Shown: piece by piece, positions 44,756 through 56,240 of the stretch
Layout: each line of letters opens with the position of its first letter
Numbering within the stretch: the stretch's first letter is position 1
Source of the DNA: Diplonema papillatum
Lineage: Eukaryota; Euglenozoa; Diplonemea; Diplonemida; Diplonemidae
Length of the DNA stretch: 64,000 nt
Assembly (NCBI GenBank): GCA_030068145.1
Contig: JAPJBO010000136.1
Location: forward strand, 248,001-312,000
Direction: 5' to 3'
Program-made: the position numbers and the translations under genes
The notes under the pieces: generated by a model
The model's input: only the letters and a program-made list of their open reading frames with translations
Database searches by the model: none
What the model was told of the DNA's origin: nothing

Positions 44756-45094
44756 CAGCCTTGCCTACGATTCGCACTTGGCTAAGAGCTGGGCGTTGCT
44801 CCGTAGGGCTTCAGATTTTCTCGGGTGCCATAAAAAATGAGACGAAGCGGAGGGAGAAGTCTTGCGACTAAAGGGTACACTGACGCTCCGTATGCTAGCG
44901 AAGGTCGCGAAACAAGACGAAGCAGGACCACGTGGGGGTGGGGGTGTACTGTTATCAGAACAAGAGCGACCTGGAGTTCAGCACCAATAGGACGACACAG
45001 GCGGAGTGACTCTCGCGCGGAACAGTTCTCCTGGTGCAGTGCTGGTTCCGCGCGGTACACTTCAACCGGAGCGTGTGCCACGCGAGGAGAAGTG

Positions 45095-45520
45095 TTCTGC
45101 ACGCACACGCAGTAAGAGAAGTGTCCTGCGTGTATGTTGTACTGCACACCAGGAGAAGTGTAGTTTGTTGCACACCAGAAGAAGTGTACTTCGTGCTGTG
45201 AAACCAGGAGAAGTGTCCTGCATGTATGCTGTGCTACACATACAGGAAAAGTGTCCTATGCTGTGCTGCACACACCAAGAGAAGTCTTGCATGTATGCTG
45301 TGCTACACACACCAGGAGAAGTGTCCTATGCTGTGCTGCACACACCAAGAGAAGTCCTGCATGTGGTGTACTTTGTGCTGCGCACCCAGGAGAAGTAACC
45401 TGTATGTATGCTGCGCTGCACACCAGGATAGTGTATTTTGTACATCCAGGAGAAGTGTCCTGCCTGTATGCAGTGCTGCACAGCCAAAGAGAAGTGTCCT
45501 GCATGGCTTTCGTGCCGCAC
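45095..45520 (+). repeat. Minisatellite of GAGAAGTGTCCTGCATGTATG units
   Basis: About ten units of 35-50 bp built from CACCAGGAGAAGTGT, CCTGCATGTATGCTGTGCTG and CACACC. It ends some 20 bp before the stop codon of the AN1 zinc-finger gene, so it sits in that gene's 3' region. Confidence 0.85.
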
Positions 45521-45538
45521 AGTCTGGACGGGCCGTCC

Positions 45539-46543
45539 CTATCGTTTAGACATGCACATGCCGCACGCTTGCACCGACGGCTGGTTTTCGTAAGTGCACA
45601 CCGGGCACGACCACGGCTTCGCCGAAGCCGCGCTGGACGACCGCTCTGCCGGCCAGATGTACTGCATGGCCTCTGCGGCGATGTCATCCGGCAGTGCGTC
45701 GACCCGCGCGAGCAGCATCGGGTCCCCGTCGTTCGCGACGCAGTCCACCCGCGCGGCGCCCGACAGCTTGTCGAACGACCGCAGGTTGAAGCAGGTCGGC
45801 TCGGGGCCGCCGAGCCCGGCGTCCCGCGCGACGGCGGCCGCCGTTTTCCGCACGTCCCAGCCACTCGGCACGAGGTAGTGCTTAGGACTCGCCCGGTGGG
45901 GCTCGAAGTAGAAGACAAGCCGGACGCACGCCGCAGCCGCCATGCTGCGATCCAACGGAAACGGGACGTCGCGCGTGTTCTTGTACGCGACGTGGGGGAA
46001 CCCAAGAGTACGCAAAGGGGGGTCTACCGGCGCGCTGAGCGCCGGCGGCGCCGCCGCGGGCCGCGGGGGGGGCTCCGTGGGCGGTGGTGGGATCGCGGAC
46101 GACACCGCGGGGGGCAGGTTCTTCGCCTTCCGGCAGCGGTGGGCGTCCTCGTACCGGTGGGCCACGCAGTACTGGTTGCCGCAGGCTTGGCAGATGATCG
46201 GGACGTGCTCGTTGGTGCCGCAGCCCGGGTGCGAGCAGTAGTTGAAGCGCTCCGGGCCCCTCGTGGGGCCGGCGAGCTGCTCCTTCGGGCAGCCTTTGTC
46301 GATGTGCCGGCTGACGGCGGCGTCGGGTTCGACTCCCGCGTCGAGGTGCACGATTTGGTTGCATAGCGGGCAGTGGGGCACCTTCCGCTCGGCGTGGTTA
46401 GGGCACTCGTGCCGCTCGTAGTCGAGGTGGGTCGCGCAGAACAGCTTCCCGCACTTGCCGCACTTGCACGGCAGGAAGTCGTACTGCCGGCACGACGGGA
46501 CCTCGCACTGCGCGTCCCCGCGCACCTTCTCCGCGATGCTCAT
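45539..46543 (-). CDS. AN1-type zinc-finger protein with C-terminal RanBP2-type finger
   Basis: An intact 334-residue protein without introns. Residues 10-52 form an AN1 finger (CEVPSCRQYDFLPCKCGKCG, FCATHLDYERHECPNH). A C2H2-like piece CPLCNQIVHLD ... RHIDKGC (58-85) follows, then a second AN1 finger at 100-137 (CSHPGCGTNEHVPIICQACG, YCVAHRYEDAHRC). A proline-rich linker (about 145-175) and a region with YKNTRDVPFPLDRSMAAAAC (a ubiquitin-like-fold position) precede the last 25 residues, WSCPVCTYENQPSVQACGMC, a RanBP2/NZF finger that often binds ubiquitin. Two AN1 fingers plus this tail recall ZFAND1/ZFAND2 (Cuz1-type) proteins, which link p97/Cdc48 and the proteasome during stress. Role by analogy only. 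Confidence 0.9.
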   Translation of the reverse strand: MSIAEKVRGDAQCEVPSCRQYDFLPCKCGKCGKLFCATHLDYERHECPNHAERKVPHCPLCNQIVHLDAGVEPDAAVSRHIDKGCPKEQLAGPTRGPERFNYCSHPGCGTNEHVPIICQACGNQYCVAHRYEDAHRCRKAKNLPPAVSSAIPPPPTEPPPRPAAAPPALSAPVDPPLRTLGFPHVAYKNTRDVPFPLDRSMAAAACVRLVFYFEPHRASPKHYLVPSGWDVRKTAAAVARDAGLGGPEPTCFNLRSFDKLSGAARVDCVANDGDPMLLARVDALPDDIAAEAMQYIWPAERSSSAASAKPWSCPVCTYENQPSVQACGMCMSKR

Positions 46544-47244
46544 TCTCCCGCCCTTTGCTCCTTCCCGGTTGGCCTGTGTGCCTTAACTGGAGGGGGAACT
46601 TTTCTTAGAGTTAAGGCTTCTAGGCGATTCTTTGGGCGGGAGCAACGGAGTGACGATCGATAGACTGCACAAGTCGCTGCACCGACTATCCTGTTGACCA
46701 TGTCCACAGGCCCTGGTTGATGGAGTCGTCTCTTTTTGAAGGGCCGGGAGTAGATAGATTCCGTCAGACCTTGTTGCCCAGGCTCCGAATGTGTGTGTGA
46801 GAAAGCGGGAACGTAGCAGGTTTTCTGCAACTCGATGAACAGTACAACAGAGAGTGTACAACTGGGTACCAGGCTCGGTATCTACGAAGGATCGGGCTAG
46901 AGTTTTGGCTGCGGGCTGGGCTAGGTGCACGCAGCAGCAATTGTTTTGGGGGCGACTCCGGTCAACCGCCGCAGAGACCTGTTGCGGTTGCCGGAAGTCG
47001 AAGGGACACTTCCTGACACATCAAGACGTGCTTCCAGAAGGCGTGCGTACACGGCAGTACTGGTGCACCCACAACTCACACACGATGTGGTCAGAATAGC
47101 AGCAGCAATGTCTTCAGGGCGACTTCGGTTGACCGCCGCAGATACCTGTTGCGGTTGCCGGAAGCCGGAGGGACACTTTCTGCGCAGTACCAAACAGACG
47201 AGAGCGGGTGCTCGGACGTGTAGAAGACGTGCGTACACGGCAGT
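46544..47244. repeat. Repeats upstream of the AN1 gene
   Basis: 46950-47180 holds two units of GGCGACTTCGGTTGACCGCCGCAGA + CCTGTTGCGGTTGCCGG. No exon seen. The stretch also contains the AN1 gene's 5' flank (46544-46900). Confidence 0.6.
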
Positions 47245-47966
47245 ACTGTGTGAGTCCGAACGCGCGCACGCAAGCGTAGCCTATGTAGCAGGAAGCGAAA
47301 GTGCTGCGAGGCAAAGTGCTGAGTCGGAAAAAGTATGAGGTTCCAGCCGAATAGCTGCCGTGGAACTGCCAAGAACCTATTGGGCCCCGTGATGCGATTA
47401 CAGCATCATGCGTTGCGGAGACTCTTGCGGTTGCTGAAAGTCGAACTGGCAAATGCCTCATGCAGCACATGGACGACGCCCAGCGAAGCAGACCGAGTGC
47501 CAGAAGTAAGATGGCGCGGCAGTGACGAGAGCGGCTGTCCTGCCGAAGCCCAGCAGCGCGGCTCGCCCGCCGCCGCCCCCGCGGTCCGAGGCGAGCAGAA
47601 CGTTCGGAGCGCGTCGCGCAGCCTGCGGACCTCGTCGTGCTGCGCCGCGAGCTTCCGGTTCTGCTCCGCGATCGCCGCCTGCTGCCTGGCCACCAGCTCC
47701 CGGCTTCCGCGAGGGCCTGCCGCCAGGCGCTCAGATCTTCCGCCGGAAACGACGCCTCGCCGGCTTTGTCGCTGTTAGAGGATGATGCAGTCGAAATCTA
47801 GCCCGAGTCCGAACGCGCGCACGCAAGTGTAGCCTGTGCAGCAGGAAGCGAAAAGTGCCGCGAGGCCAAGTGCTGAGTCGGTGTGCGAGGAAAGTATGAG
47901 GTTCCAGCCGAACAGCTGCCGTGGAACTACCAAGAACCTATTGGGCCCCGTGATGCGATTACAGCA
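47245..47966 (-). pseudogene. 560-bp tandem copy of the coiled-coil gene's 3' end
   Basis: 47245-47804 repeats 47805-48362: both run from GAGTCCGAACGCGCGCACGC through AACCTATTGGGCCCCGTGAT to CTGCTCCGCGATCGCCGCCT. The copy encodes the last 95 residues again (RQQAAIAEQNRKLAAQHDEV ... RKSLRNA) with a few changes and a 19-residue deletion variant, but has no promoter or upstream exon. Confidence 0.9.
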
Positions 47967-50900
47967 TCATGCGTTGCGGAGACTCTTGCGGTTGCTGAAA
48001 GTCGAACTGGCAAATGCCTCATGCAACACATGGACGACGCCCAGCGAAGCAGACCGAGTGCCAGAAGTAAGATGGCGCGGCAGTGACGACAGCGGCTGCT
48101 CCAGGGACGACGGCGCCTGTCCTGCCGAAGCCCAGCAGCGCGGCTCGCCCGACGCCGCCCCCGCGGTCCGAGGCGAACAGAACGTTCGGAGCGCGTCGCG
48201 CAGCCTGCGGACCTCGTCGTGCTGCGCCGCGAGCTTCCGGTTCTGCTCCGCGATCGCCGCCTGCTGCCTGGCCACCAGCTCCCCGGCTTCCGCGAGGGCC
48301 TGCCGCCGGGCGACGGCACCCGCCTCCCGCACGTCTTCCGCCGAAAACGGCGCCTCGCCGGCCTTGTCCTTGCCGGTGCTCCCGCCGCTGCCACCCTTTT
48401 TTGCGACCGTCGCTTCGAGCGACTCTTTCTCGCTGAGGGTGGCGGAGAGCTGCTCCCTCGTACTGGAGAGCTCTTGCGCAAGCTGGGCAATCTGCTCGGC
48501 CTGCCCAAGGGAGGCGATTTTGTAAGGCAGGGCTTCGGCGAGACCGGCGCGGGTCTTATCGAGGAGGCGGGTGGTTTCGCCCAGCTTCTGCTGGGCGGCG
48601 TGCCGCTCGGCCTCGGTACTGTCGGCGAGGGCTTCGAGGGTTTGCTTGTCCTTCAGGAGCCCCGCGGTGCGGGCCTCCAGCTCGCGCACTTGGTGGGTCA
48701 GCGCCAGGACGGCCGGCTGCTGCCCGTCGTACAGCGCCTGCGACGCTACGGAGCCGTCGCGCTCGATCGCGTCGATGACGCCGCCGAGGTGCTCCGCCTC
48801 GCCGCCCGCGCGCTCCAGCAGGTCGCGGAAGTGGTCCTCCCGGGCCTTCCCCTGCTCTTCGGCGGCGCGCGCGGCGGCGCGGCACGCCCCCAGGTCTTCA
48901 AGGAGGCAGGCTTCGCGGTCGCCGAAGCTGCGTGCCGCGTCTTCGGCGGCCATCCGCGCCTCGGCGAGGTTTTTCGACACGTTTTCTAACTCCTCTCGCG
49001 GCACGTACCTGCAGAGACGGTGTGAACTAAACTGGAATTGTCCTGCAAAAATAGGGACTGGAGCACTTTTCTCTAATAACAATCTTGACTAGACTAGCGT
49101 CTTATACTGTTGAACGCAGTGCCTGATCGGTTCTACGTGATTCAGGACGCAAGTGAACGCCACGGTTTGCAGCGGAGAGCTTCTCATTTCTCGAACAATT
49201 CGTGTTTGGTACCGGCGCTTCGTTTTGCTTGTGCGTGCCGGTTGATCGTTTTCCCACTTGCATTTACCCTGTGCCATTTTCAGGTAAGGAATTCTGATCA
49301 ACCATCAAAACACGCTGCCTACTTCTTTCTCGCCTGCACAATACATTGAAGGGCAACCAGCAAGATTGTTAGTACTTAAAAGATAGTCGCATACTCGTTG
49401 TTGAGCACGAGGCAAAGCCTCTCGTTCTCCGCCAGGGCTGCGCGCATGTCTTGCTCGTGTTTCTGGCTTTGCTGACTGAAGGCTTCGCGGGCCTGTTGAA
49501 GCGAGGCTTCGGCGGCCCGCAGCGCCGCTTCAGCGGCCTCCGTTCGCGATTCGGTGTTCGCCGACAACGCGACGCGTTTTCGGAGGGTCGCCACGTCGGC
49601 CTGCGCGCGCAGCAGCTGCCGCTCGAGGTGCGTCCAATTGAGAAGGGTAAGCGCCGGGTGCCGGTCGTCGGCCGCCGGCGGGCACGGCTGCTGCTGATTC
49701 GAGTCGCCCGGCTTCAGGGCCGGCAGCGGGTCTGTCCCCGCGTCCTCGCGGCCGATCAACTCGGCCAGCTCGATTCTCCTCCGCACCTCCTCCTGCGCGG
49801 CTTCCGCGTGCGCGCGGGTCTGCTCACCGAAGGCCGCCTTCCACACCTCGGCGGTGTCCTTCCACGACTCTTTTTCGCTCTCCGCGTGGGCGATGCTCTC
49901 CTTCACAGCGGCCAAGTGCCCCGCGATGTCGAACGCGCCGCTCCCAGCCCGCTCCTCGTCGCCCAACGACGCGGCCGACCGGCTTCTGGCGGCGGCGGCG
50001 GGTGCGCCGTCCCGCATTTCCCCGAAATGCGGCTGGCCGCGCTGCGGTGGACCTTCGGCGGTTGGTTCCGGGGCCTGGGTGGCGGGCTCTTGCCGCAGAC
50101 GGGGCACGGTGGAGTTCAGGTCGTCGGTGACTTCGTCGTGCGGGGGCTGCTCCAGGCCGTCCGGGTCCAGGGGTCCCTGCGTCTCCGCGTGATCAACGGC
50201 GACGGTCGACGATGTGCTTTCCAGCATACCGTCGACATGCTGCGGCGCCACGGATTTCTCCTGGCCCTCATCTCCCGGCCCGCACACGGGAAACGACGTT
50301 CCCCGCGCGCACTGTGCAACCGCACGTTCCGGGCCTCCGGCAGCGTGCAACGGGGACGCTGGCGTCTGCTCCCGCGCCGGATACAACGTGAGATGCCCCC
50401 GCGCGTGCGGTGCGGCGGCGGCACACGGTGTGCTCTGCACGCTCCGACCGTCGCCGGCTGCGTGCACCGAGAGCGCCGGGTTGCTGAGGGAAGTCGGCGC
50501 GGGTCCCTGGCCCGAGCCCCCTCGCCACGCGTCCGGCTTCGGGTGGGCGGCCTCGCTGGCGGAGTCCCCCGCCGACGACCCGCAGCCGCCCGCCGGCGGC
50601 AGGCAGCTGCCGAAGTTGTCGTTGATGACCCCGTCCACCGAGCTGCCGCAGTGCTGCCGCTGCTTCCCGCCCGGCGACGTCGGCGGCCACGCAGGCGTGC
50701 CGACGCCTCCAGGCTTCGCGACGCGCAGATCGACTCGCGGGTCAGCCAAGTCCCGCCTCGCCGGCTCCCAAGTGCTAGCCGTATGCAAGGGGAAGGGCAA
50801 CTTCCCATGCTGCAGGATTCTCAGCTGCTCGGCACGTGACGGCACGTCGGAGCCCGCTGGCCAGGGGGCCTCCGGTGCCCGGGAGCGGTGCCCATCGAGC

Positions 50901-51955
50901 GGGAAAGGGGCGAGCCCGCCAGTCCACGACTCGCCTGCGGGGTGATGGTCCAGGCGGAGAGGCAAGCAGGTCGAGGATGACCTCGTGCAACCTTTCGCAC
51001 TCGGCTGCTGCTGAGTGTGGTAAGGGGGCACGGGTGCGCGCGGCGCCGCGACCGGATCGAATGGCAATCGACCCCCGGGGGTGATGCCCAGCCGGGCATC
51101 ACCCCCGGGGCTCGGCCAGTGGGGAGCCGCCGACGGGTCCGCAGGCCCACGATGCGGAAACGGCCGGGCGCCGGCCGCGCCGCACACGCGGTGCGAAGCA
51201 GCGTCGACCACCGGGGACAAGGGGGAAGCCGCGGGTTGCTGCGCGCTAGTGCCGAGCAGCCCCAGCCGCGGGGTGGAGTGCGAACGGGCGGCGTCGGCCG
51301 CGCGGTGGTCTGCGGTGATCACCAACGGCGACAACGGCGCGGAAGGGGCCAGCGGGTCGCAATTGACCGGCGGCGGACGCGAGGACGAGGCGGACTTGGA
51401 CGCGGCTTCGGGTGTCGGCGGCGACAGCAACGACGGGCGAAGCGCGTGGGGAAGGTGGGGACGGCCCGCGCACAACGTGCTGGAGGAGAAGTCGCGGAGG
51501 ACGCCGGATTCGCGCTCGGCGAAGGAATCGCGAGACGGAGGGCAACCCGAGGCGAGACCCCACGTTTCGGCGGGTCTGCGGGGGGGATGGTCAGCGCCCG
51601 CCGACACACCCGACGGGCCGAGCCCCCGCGAGAACTCCAAGATACCCGGCGCGAGGCCGGCGGCAGACGAATCGGGGGCGGGATCGCCGCTCCCCTTGGA
51701 CGTGGACGGGGGCCAGAAGGCGTTCTGCTCCTGGGCGAGGATGAAAGGGTCGGCCGGCCGGGAATGCTCCCGGGCGTGCGGGCGCGTGGGGGGCGTCCGA
51801 GGGGTCCTGCCGGAAGCCGCAATCTGGTCGCGCAGGCGCCGCTCTGCCCCGGAAGGTGTGCTGGGCATGTCCCCATTCACATTCACACGACAGCGCCCAT
51901 CCCGCGCGAGCAGCGCCGCGAGCGCACTGTCCGAGAACAAGGGGCCCTCGTTCAT
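47967..51955 (-). CDS. Large coiled-coil protein, two exons
   Basis: Exon 1 (51955-49395) and exon 2 (49008-47967) join in frame across a 386-bp intron (donor GTATGC, acceptor CTGCAG|GTAC, giving LVLNNE-YVPREELENV), for 1200 residues. Residues 1 to about 620 are disordered and rich in Pro, Ser, Ala and Gly. From about 640 the chain is helical and coiled coil (AHAESEKESWKDTAEVWKAA, ATLRKRVALSANTESRTEAA, EAALRAAEASLQQAREAFSQ), running into exon 2 (ELVARQQAAIAEQNRKLAAQ, HQVRELEARTAGLLKDKQTL). The last ~75 residues are low-complexity. The build suits a cytoskeletal, basal-body or scaffold protein; no named family is recognised. Partial copies of both gene ends lie beside it. Confidence 0.82.
49009..49394 (-). 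other. Intron of the coiled-coil gene, largely dispersed repeats
   Basis: 386 bp. 49212-49377 is family A in the same orientation as in the DUF604 intron 4; 49138-49195 (TTCAGGACGCAAGTGAACGC, GAGAGCTTCTCATTTCTC) resembles 1738-1795. Only about 130 bp at the 3' end and 17 bp at the 5' end are not recognised repeat. Confidence 0.8.
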
Positions 51956-52304
51956 ATAATACTATGACCCGCCCCTGACAAGCACTTTTTGCACCCCCTC
52001 AACGAAAAATCGATCCTGAAACTATTTTTGAGTGACAAATATTTTCACCACAACGAACTGAGCCAAAAAAAAAAAATAAGAGAGAGAGACGAGTTAGAGT
52101 GCGGGGACCATCTCTCCGGGGAGTTTCCGGTCTCCTCATTTCTCTTCGCACTGCTACTAAAATATATACAACGTTGAAGTGAATGGCCGCAACAAGCTTT
52201 TTTCCAAAACGGATGAGACCTTGAACATAGTGAATGGGTGAAGGATCCCAACAAGCCTGGTTTCTCCACGAATAAGGTCTCTTCTTTTCATAAACGAGTC
52301 GAAC

Positions 52305-52470
52305 ACTTCCGAGCGTGCGGGCGCGTGGGGGGCGTCCGAGGGGGAAGCCGTATTCTGGTCCCGCAAGCCCCGCTCTGCCCCAGAAGGTGTGCTGGCGAAC
52401 GGCGAGCCGTCGTGCGAGCAGCGCCATCATCGCACTGTCCAACAACAGGGGTCCTTCTTCATAGCGTCGA
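52305..52470 (-). pseudogene. Decayed copy of the coiled-coil gene's first codons
   Basis: Matches 51765-51957 (GAGCGTGCGGGCGCGTGGGG, CCGCTCTGCCCC-like, CATCGCACTGTCC) and reads EEGPLLLDSAMMALLARR where the intact gene has NEGPLFSDSALAALLARD. The rest of the copied region is scrambled. A third case of a truncated 5' copy upstream of a gene in this window. Confidence 0.8.
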
Positions 52471-52745
52471 GGCATGGTCCGACGCCAGCATGCAGGGATG
52501 GGCCTGGCTGGTGGGTTCCATGGCAATGTGGGGACCTTGGAGAGATGTCCCGCAGCACATCTTCTTTTCCGAATTAACGGCGGCAAAGTTTGCGATTGCG
52601 TACGCGGCTTCGCGGTCTCCGCTATCGACAATCAGAATCTTTGTCGACAACTTGCCCGCCGTGAACTGTCTGAGGATGACCCTCCAACAAGCCTTTTTCC
52701 GCACAAGTTGTTTCCACAACCGATTATCGAGATCTGATTCATCAG
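52460..52745 (+). mobile_element. Fossil RNase H piece of a retroelement (LTR/DIRS-like)
   Basis: The plus strand shows an RNase H pattern: a WSDAS-type opening, GWAWL, a glutamate block (FFSELTAAKFAIAYA) and an IRIFVDN block. The spacing fits the RNase H of LTR or DIRS-type retroelements. It is a broken fragment without the other domains; the 590-bp array follows directly and shares its final sequence. Confidence 0.6.
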
Positions 52746-52754
52746 ATCCACAAT

Positions 52755-54905
52755 AAACGTGGCTGATCCCGCAAGAAGCCGGCTGACAATGAACCCGTGC
52801 AAGTCTCAGTGGAAGTGGATTAACAACGTGGGTCGGTAGACGGTTTCTTGCCATCTATGCGGAGCGACCAGCATTTCCCTTCCCTCACGACGAGGGGGAT
52901 GCTAAAATGAGGCGCCGCTATCATTGAGAGGCAGGCCTGAACTCGTTTTGCCACACTGGGGCAGGAGGGCGGCCCCTTGGCGGAACCCTGGCCCGTATAC
53001 ACCAGGCTGATCCCGGTAGTAGCCGGCTGACGATGAACCCATGCAAGTCTCAGTGGAAGTGGAGAGCAATGCAGAAGTTGTCGCCGTTTCATGAGGAAAC
53101 GAGACGCAGACGACTCGTAGCCAGCAGGACGTTTTGCGAAAAGTTCTCTGGTGAGGACCTGATCGGTTTCTTTCTTGCCTGACAGAGGAGGAGAAGGTTG
53201 ACATCTGGAAGCGCCTTTCTGGTAGGCTTTCAGAAGCCTTCAACAGCCTTGACGTAGATGGCAAGAAACCGTCTACCGACCCACGTTGTTAATGGCCTCC
53301 CGCCAACGCCAATCTCGGCAGCCTTTCCCCGGTTCTTCCAGAGATTGTCACCCACGACCATTCCAACAGCCCTGTACCGGGCACGTGCCCAGTCCAAACC
53401 GCTCACGATGCGTCGCCGGCTCGCCTCGTCGCGGAGCGACCAGCATTTCCCTTCCCTCACGACGAGGGGGATGCTAAAATGAGGCGCCGCTATCATTGAG
53501 AGGCAGGCCTGAACTCGTTTTGCCACACTGGGGCAGGAGGGCGGCCCCTTGGCGGAACCCTGGCCCTATACACCAGGCTGATCCCGGTAGTAGCCGGCTG
53601 ACGATGAACCCATGCAAGTCTCAGTGGAAGTGGAGAGCAATGCAGAAGTTGTCGCCGTTTCATGAGGAAACGAGACGTGGTCAGTCCATGCAGCGACGAC
53701 TCGTAGCCATCAGGACGTTTTGCGAAAAGTTCTCTGGTGAGGACCTGATCGGTTTCTTTCTTGCCCTAATGACAGAGGAGGAGAAGGTTGACATCTGGAA
53801 GCGCCTTTCTGGTAGGCTTTCAGAAGCCTTCAACAGCCTTGACGACGAGGCGAGCCGGCGACGCATCGTGAGCGGTTTGGACTGGGCACGTGCCCGGTAC
53901 AGGGCTGTTGGAATGGTCGTGGGTGACAATCTCTGGAGGAACCGGGGAAAGGCTGCCGAGATTGGCGTTGGCGGGAGGCCATTAACAACGTGGGTCGGTA
54001 GACGGTTTCTTGCCATCTACGCGGAGCGACCAGCATTTCCCTTCCCTCACGACGAGGGGGATGCTAAAATGAGGCGCCGCTACCATTGAGAGGCAGGCCT
54101 GAACTCGTTTTGCCACACTGGGGCAGGAGGGCGGCCCCTTGGCGGAACCCTGGCCCTATACACCAGGCTGATCCCGGTAGTAGCCGGCTGACGATGAACC
54201 CATGCAAGTCTCAGTGGAAGTGGAGAGCAATGCAGAAGTTGTCGCCGTTTCATGAGGAAACGAGACGTGGTCAGTCCATGCAGAGACGACTCGTAGCCAG
54301 CAGGACGTTTTGCGAAAAGTTCTCTGGTGAGGACCTGATCGGTTTCTTTCTTGCCCCAATGACAGAGGAGGAGAAGGTTGACATCTGGAAGCGCCTTTCT
54401 GGTAGGCTTTCAGAAGCCTTCAACAGCCTTGACGACGAGGCGAGCCGGCGACGCATCGTGAGCGGTTTGGACTGGGCACGTGCCCGGTACAGGGCTGTTG
54501 GAATGGTCGTGGGTGACAATCTCTGGAAGAACCGGGGAAAGGCTGCCGAGATTGGCGTTGGCGGGAGGCCATTAACAACGTGGGTCGGTAGACGGTTTCT
54601 CGCCATCTACGCGGAGCGACCAGCATTTCCCTTCCCTCACGACGAGGGGGATGCTAAAATGAGGCGCCGCTGTCATTGAGAGGGAGGCCTGAACTCGTTT
54701 TGCCCCACTGCGGCCCCTTGGCGGAACCCTGGCCCGTATAAACCAGGCTGATCCCGGTAGTAGCCGGCTGACGATGAACCCATGCTGGTCTCGGCGGAAA
54801 TGGATTAACAACGTGGTCGGTGGACGGTTTCTTGCTATCTACGCGAAGCGACCAGCATTTCCCTTCCCTCACGACGAGGGGGAATGCTAAAATGAGGCGC
54901 TGCTA
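52755..54905 (+). repeat. Tandem array of ~590-bp units, one with an internal inversion
   Basis: GCTGATCCCGGTAGTAGCCG recurs at about 53010, 53578, 54168 and 54758, giving one unit of 568 bp and two of 590 bp, with partial units at both ends. The two 590-bp units hold a 190-residue open frame (FCEKFSGEDLIGFFLA, TEEEKVDIWKRLSGRLSEAF, GLDWARARYRAVGMVVGDNL) with no ATG at its start and no recognised family. In the first unit the ~180-bp segment 53255-53435 is reversed in place. The array continues the retroelement fossil on its left and may be amplified element sequence. Confidence 0.88.
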
Positions 54906-55146
54906 TCATTGAAAAGAGGCAGGCTTGTCGTTTTGCCGGGGGCCCCTTGGCAGAATGCTGGCCCGTAGCCTTGGCTTTTGACTGGTTTCGCGGGACTGTG
55001 CGGCGTCGACGCGGGATAAGGGTACGAAAAAAAGCCTGCGCATAGAGCATCAAAGGGTGCGTTTTTGACTGGCTTCGGAAGAAGGGTCTGAGCGCGTGTA
55101 CTGAAAGCGGGAGATGATAGGGAGGCAAATCTTAGTTAGCAGGGAA

Positions 55147-55315
55147 GGGGGGTCGTTGTTGTTGGTGCTGGTTTTGTGGGATGAAGTAGGGGAAAGAAAA
55201 TTTCTTTTTGCGGTGGTCTCCGCTGGCCTGGTAGTCCGTGCTACCTCCTTTTCTTTTACACTCGTTCTCTTCTCTACTCACTACTGTACGTACTCTTTCG
55301 CTCTTTTTCTCTCTT
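55147..55315 (+). repeat. Dispersed repeat family L, copy 2
   Basis: Matches 18283-18455 (GGGTCGTTGTTGTTGGTGCTGG, CTTTTACACTCGTTCTCTTC). Confidence 0.75.
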
Positions 55316-55464
55316 TGGCTAGCCAAAACAAAAGACTTCTGCGACCGACACCACGAACACATTCGCAATGAATGTGGCCCTGGGCCCCCCACGTGCCTAC
55401 ATGTTGAGCAGGGGTTGCCATGTAGCCCGTATCGGTCTAAGTCAGGCAGGGAAGGGGGGGAGGG

Positions 55465-55640
55465 GGGAGATTGCAAGAACTGTCCGGTCGCATGTTTCGT
55501 GCCTTTAAGCCACGGGCACATGTCATCAGCGCAGAACCTGAATGTCTGCAGACAGGACATCGGTGCGAGTCTGGTTGGACAGGCAGCGTGTTCTGCTACG
55601 AGAGCACAGGCCAATCCGTCTTGGGGCGAAGGCCCCTGAG
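55465..55640 (+). repeat. Dispersed repeat family F, copy
   Basis: ATTGCAAGAACTGTCCG, TTTAAGCCACGGGCACA, CATCAGCGCAGAACCTGA and GAGAGCACAGGCCAATCCGT match the other family F copies. Confidence 0.8.
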
Positions 55641-56094
55641 TAATCAGTCCAAAAACACTGTCTTGCCGGTAGAACGCAAGGACTCGTCTTCATGTTACGG
55701 TGGCAACCTACAAAGTTGTCTTCGCACAGCACAGGGTGGACACGGGGAATCTCCCTCTGGGTAGCCAGCCCCTGGGCCGAAACAACGCGGAGGAGGCTCT
55801 GTTTCGGGAGGTGTCGGGTGGGCGCCACCAAACGCCCAAAATGGAAATTGAGAGAGAGAGAGACGAGTTAGAGTGCAGGGACCATCTCTCCGAGGAGTAT
55901 CCCGTAGGGCGCAAGTCGTTGCGCCGTGGGCGCGGAGCGAGCCGTGGCCCAGTCAAAGATGATTGTTGCACCGATTTGATGTTTGTACGCGTTTTCTCGG
56001 TTCGGGGGACCGAGTGCACGCACTGGGTTGTAGATGGTCGATCGGTGAGAATGGGGTGCCAGGTGCGTTTACCTGGTGAGGGCGCTTGAGCCGA

Positions 56095-56240
56095 ATGCTG
56101 ATGCTGAGACGTACACAGAAGCTGATGGTAGATACTCTGCTGAGACTTACACAGAAGCTGATGGTAGATACTCTGCTGAGACTTACGAATCACTTGAAGG
56201 CGTGTACAGCTGATGCCATGCTGAGGCTTACTGAAGACTT
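56095..56240 (+). repeat. Short tandem units before the 171-bp array
   Basis: GCTGATGGTAGATACTCTGC and TGAGACTTACACAGAA repeat two to four times with a period of about 43 bp. Confidence 0.8.

Noticed and set aside
53496-54679. Two 197-codon frames in the 590-bp array as a tandem gene family
   Set aside because: The first codon is TTG, the frame shifts between units, and no domain is recognised; it reads better as amplified element sequence.
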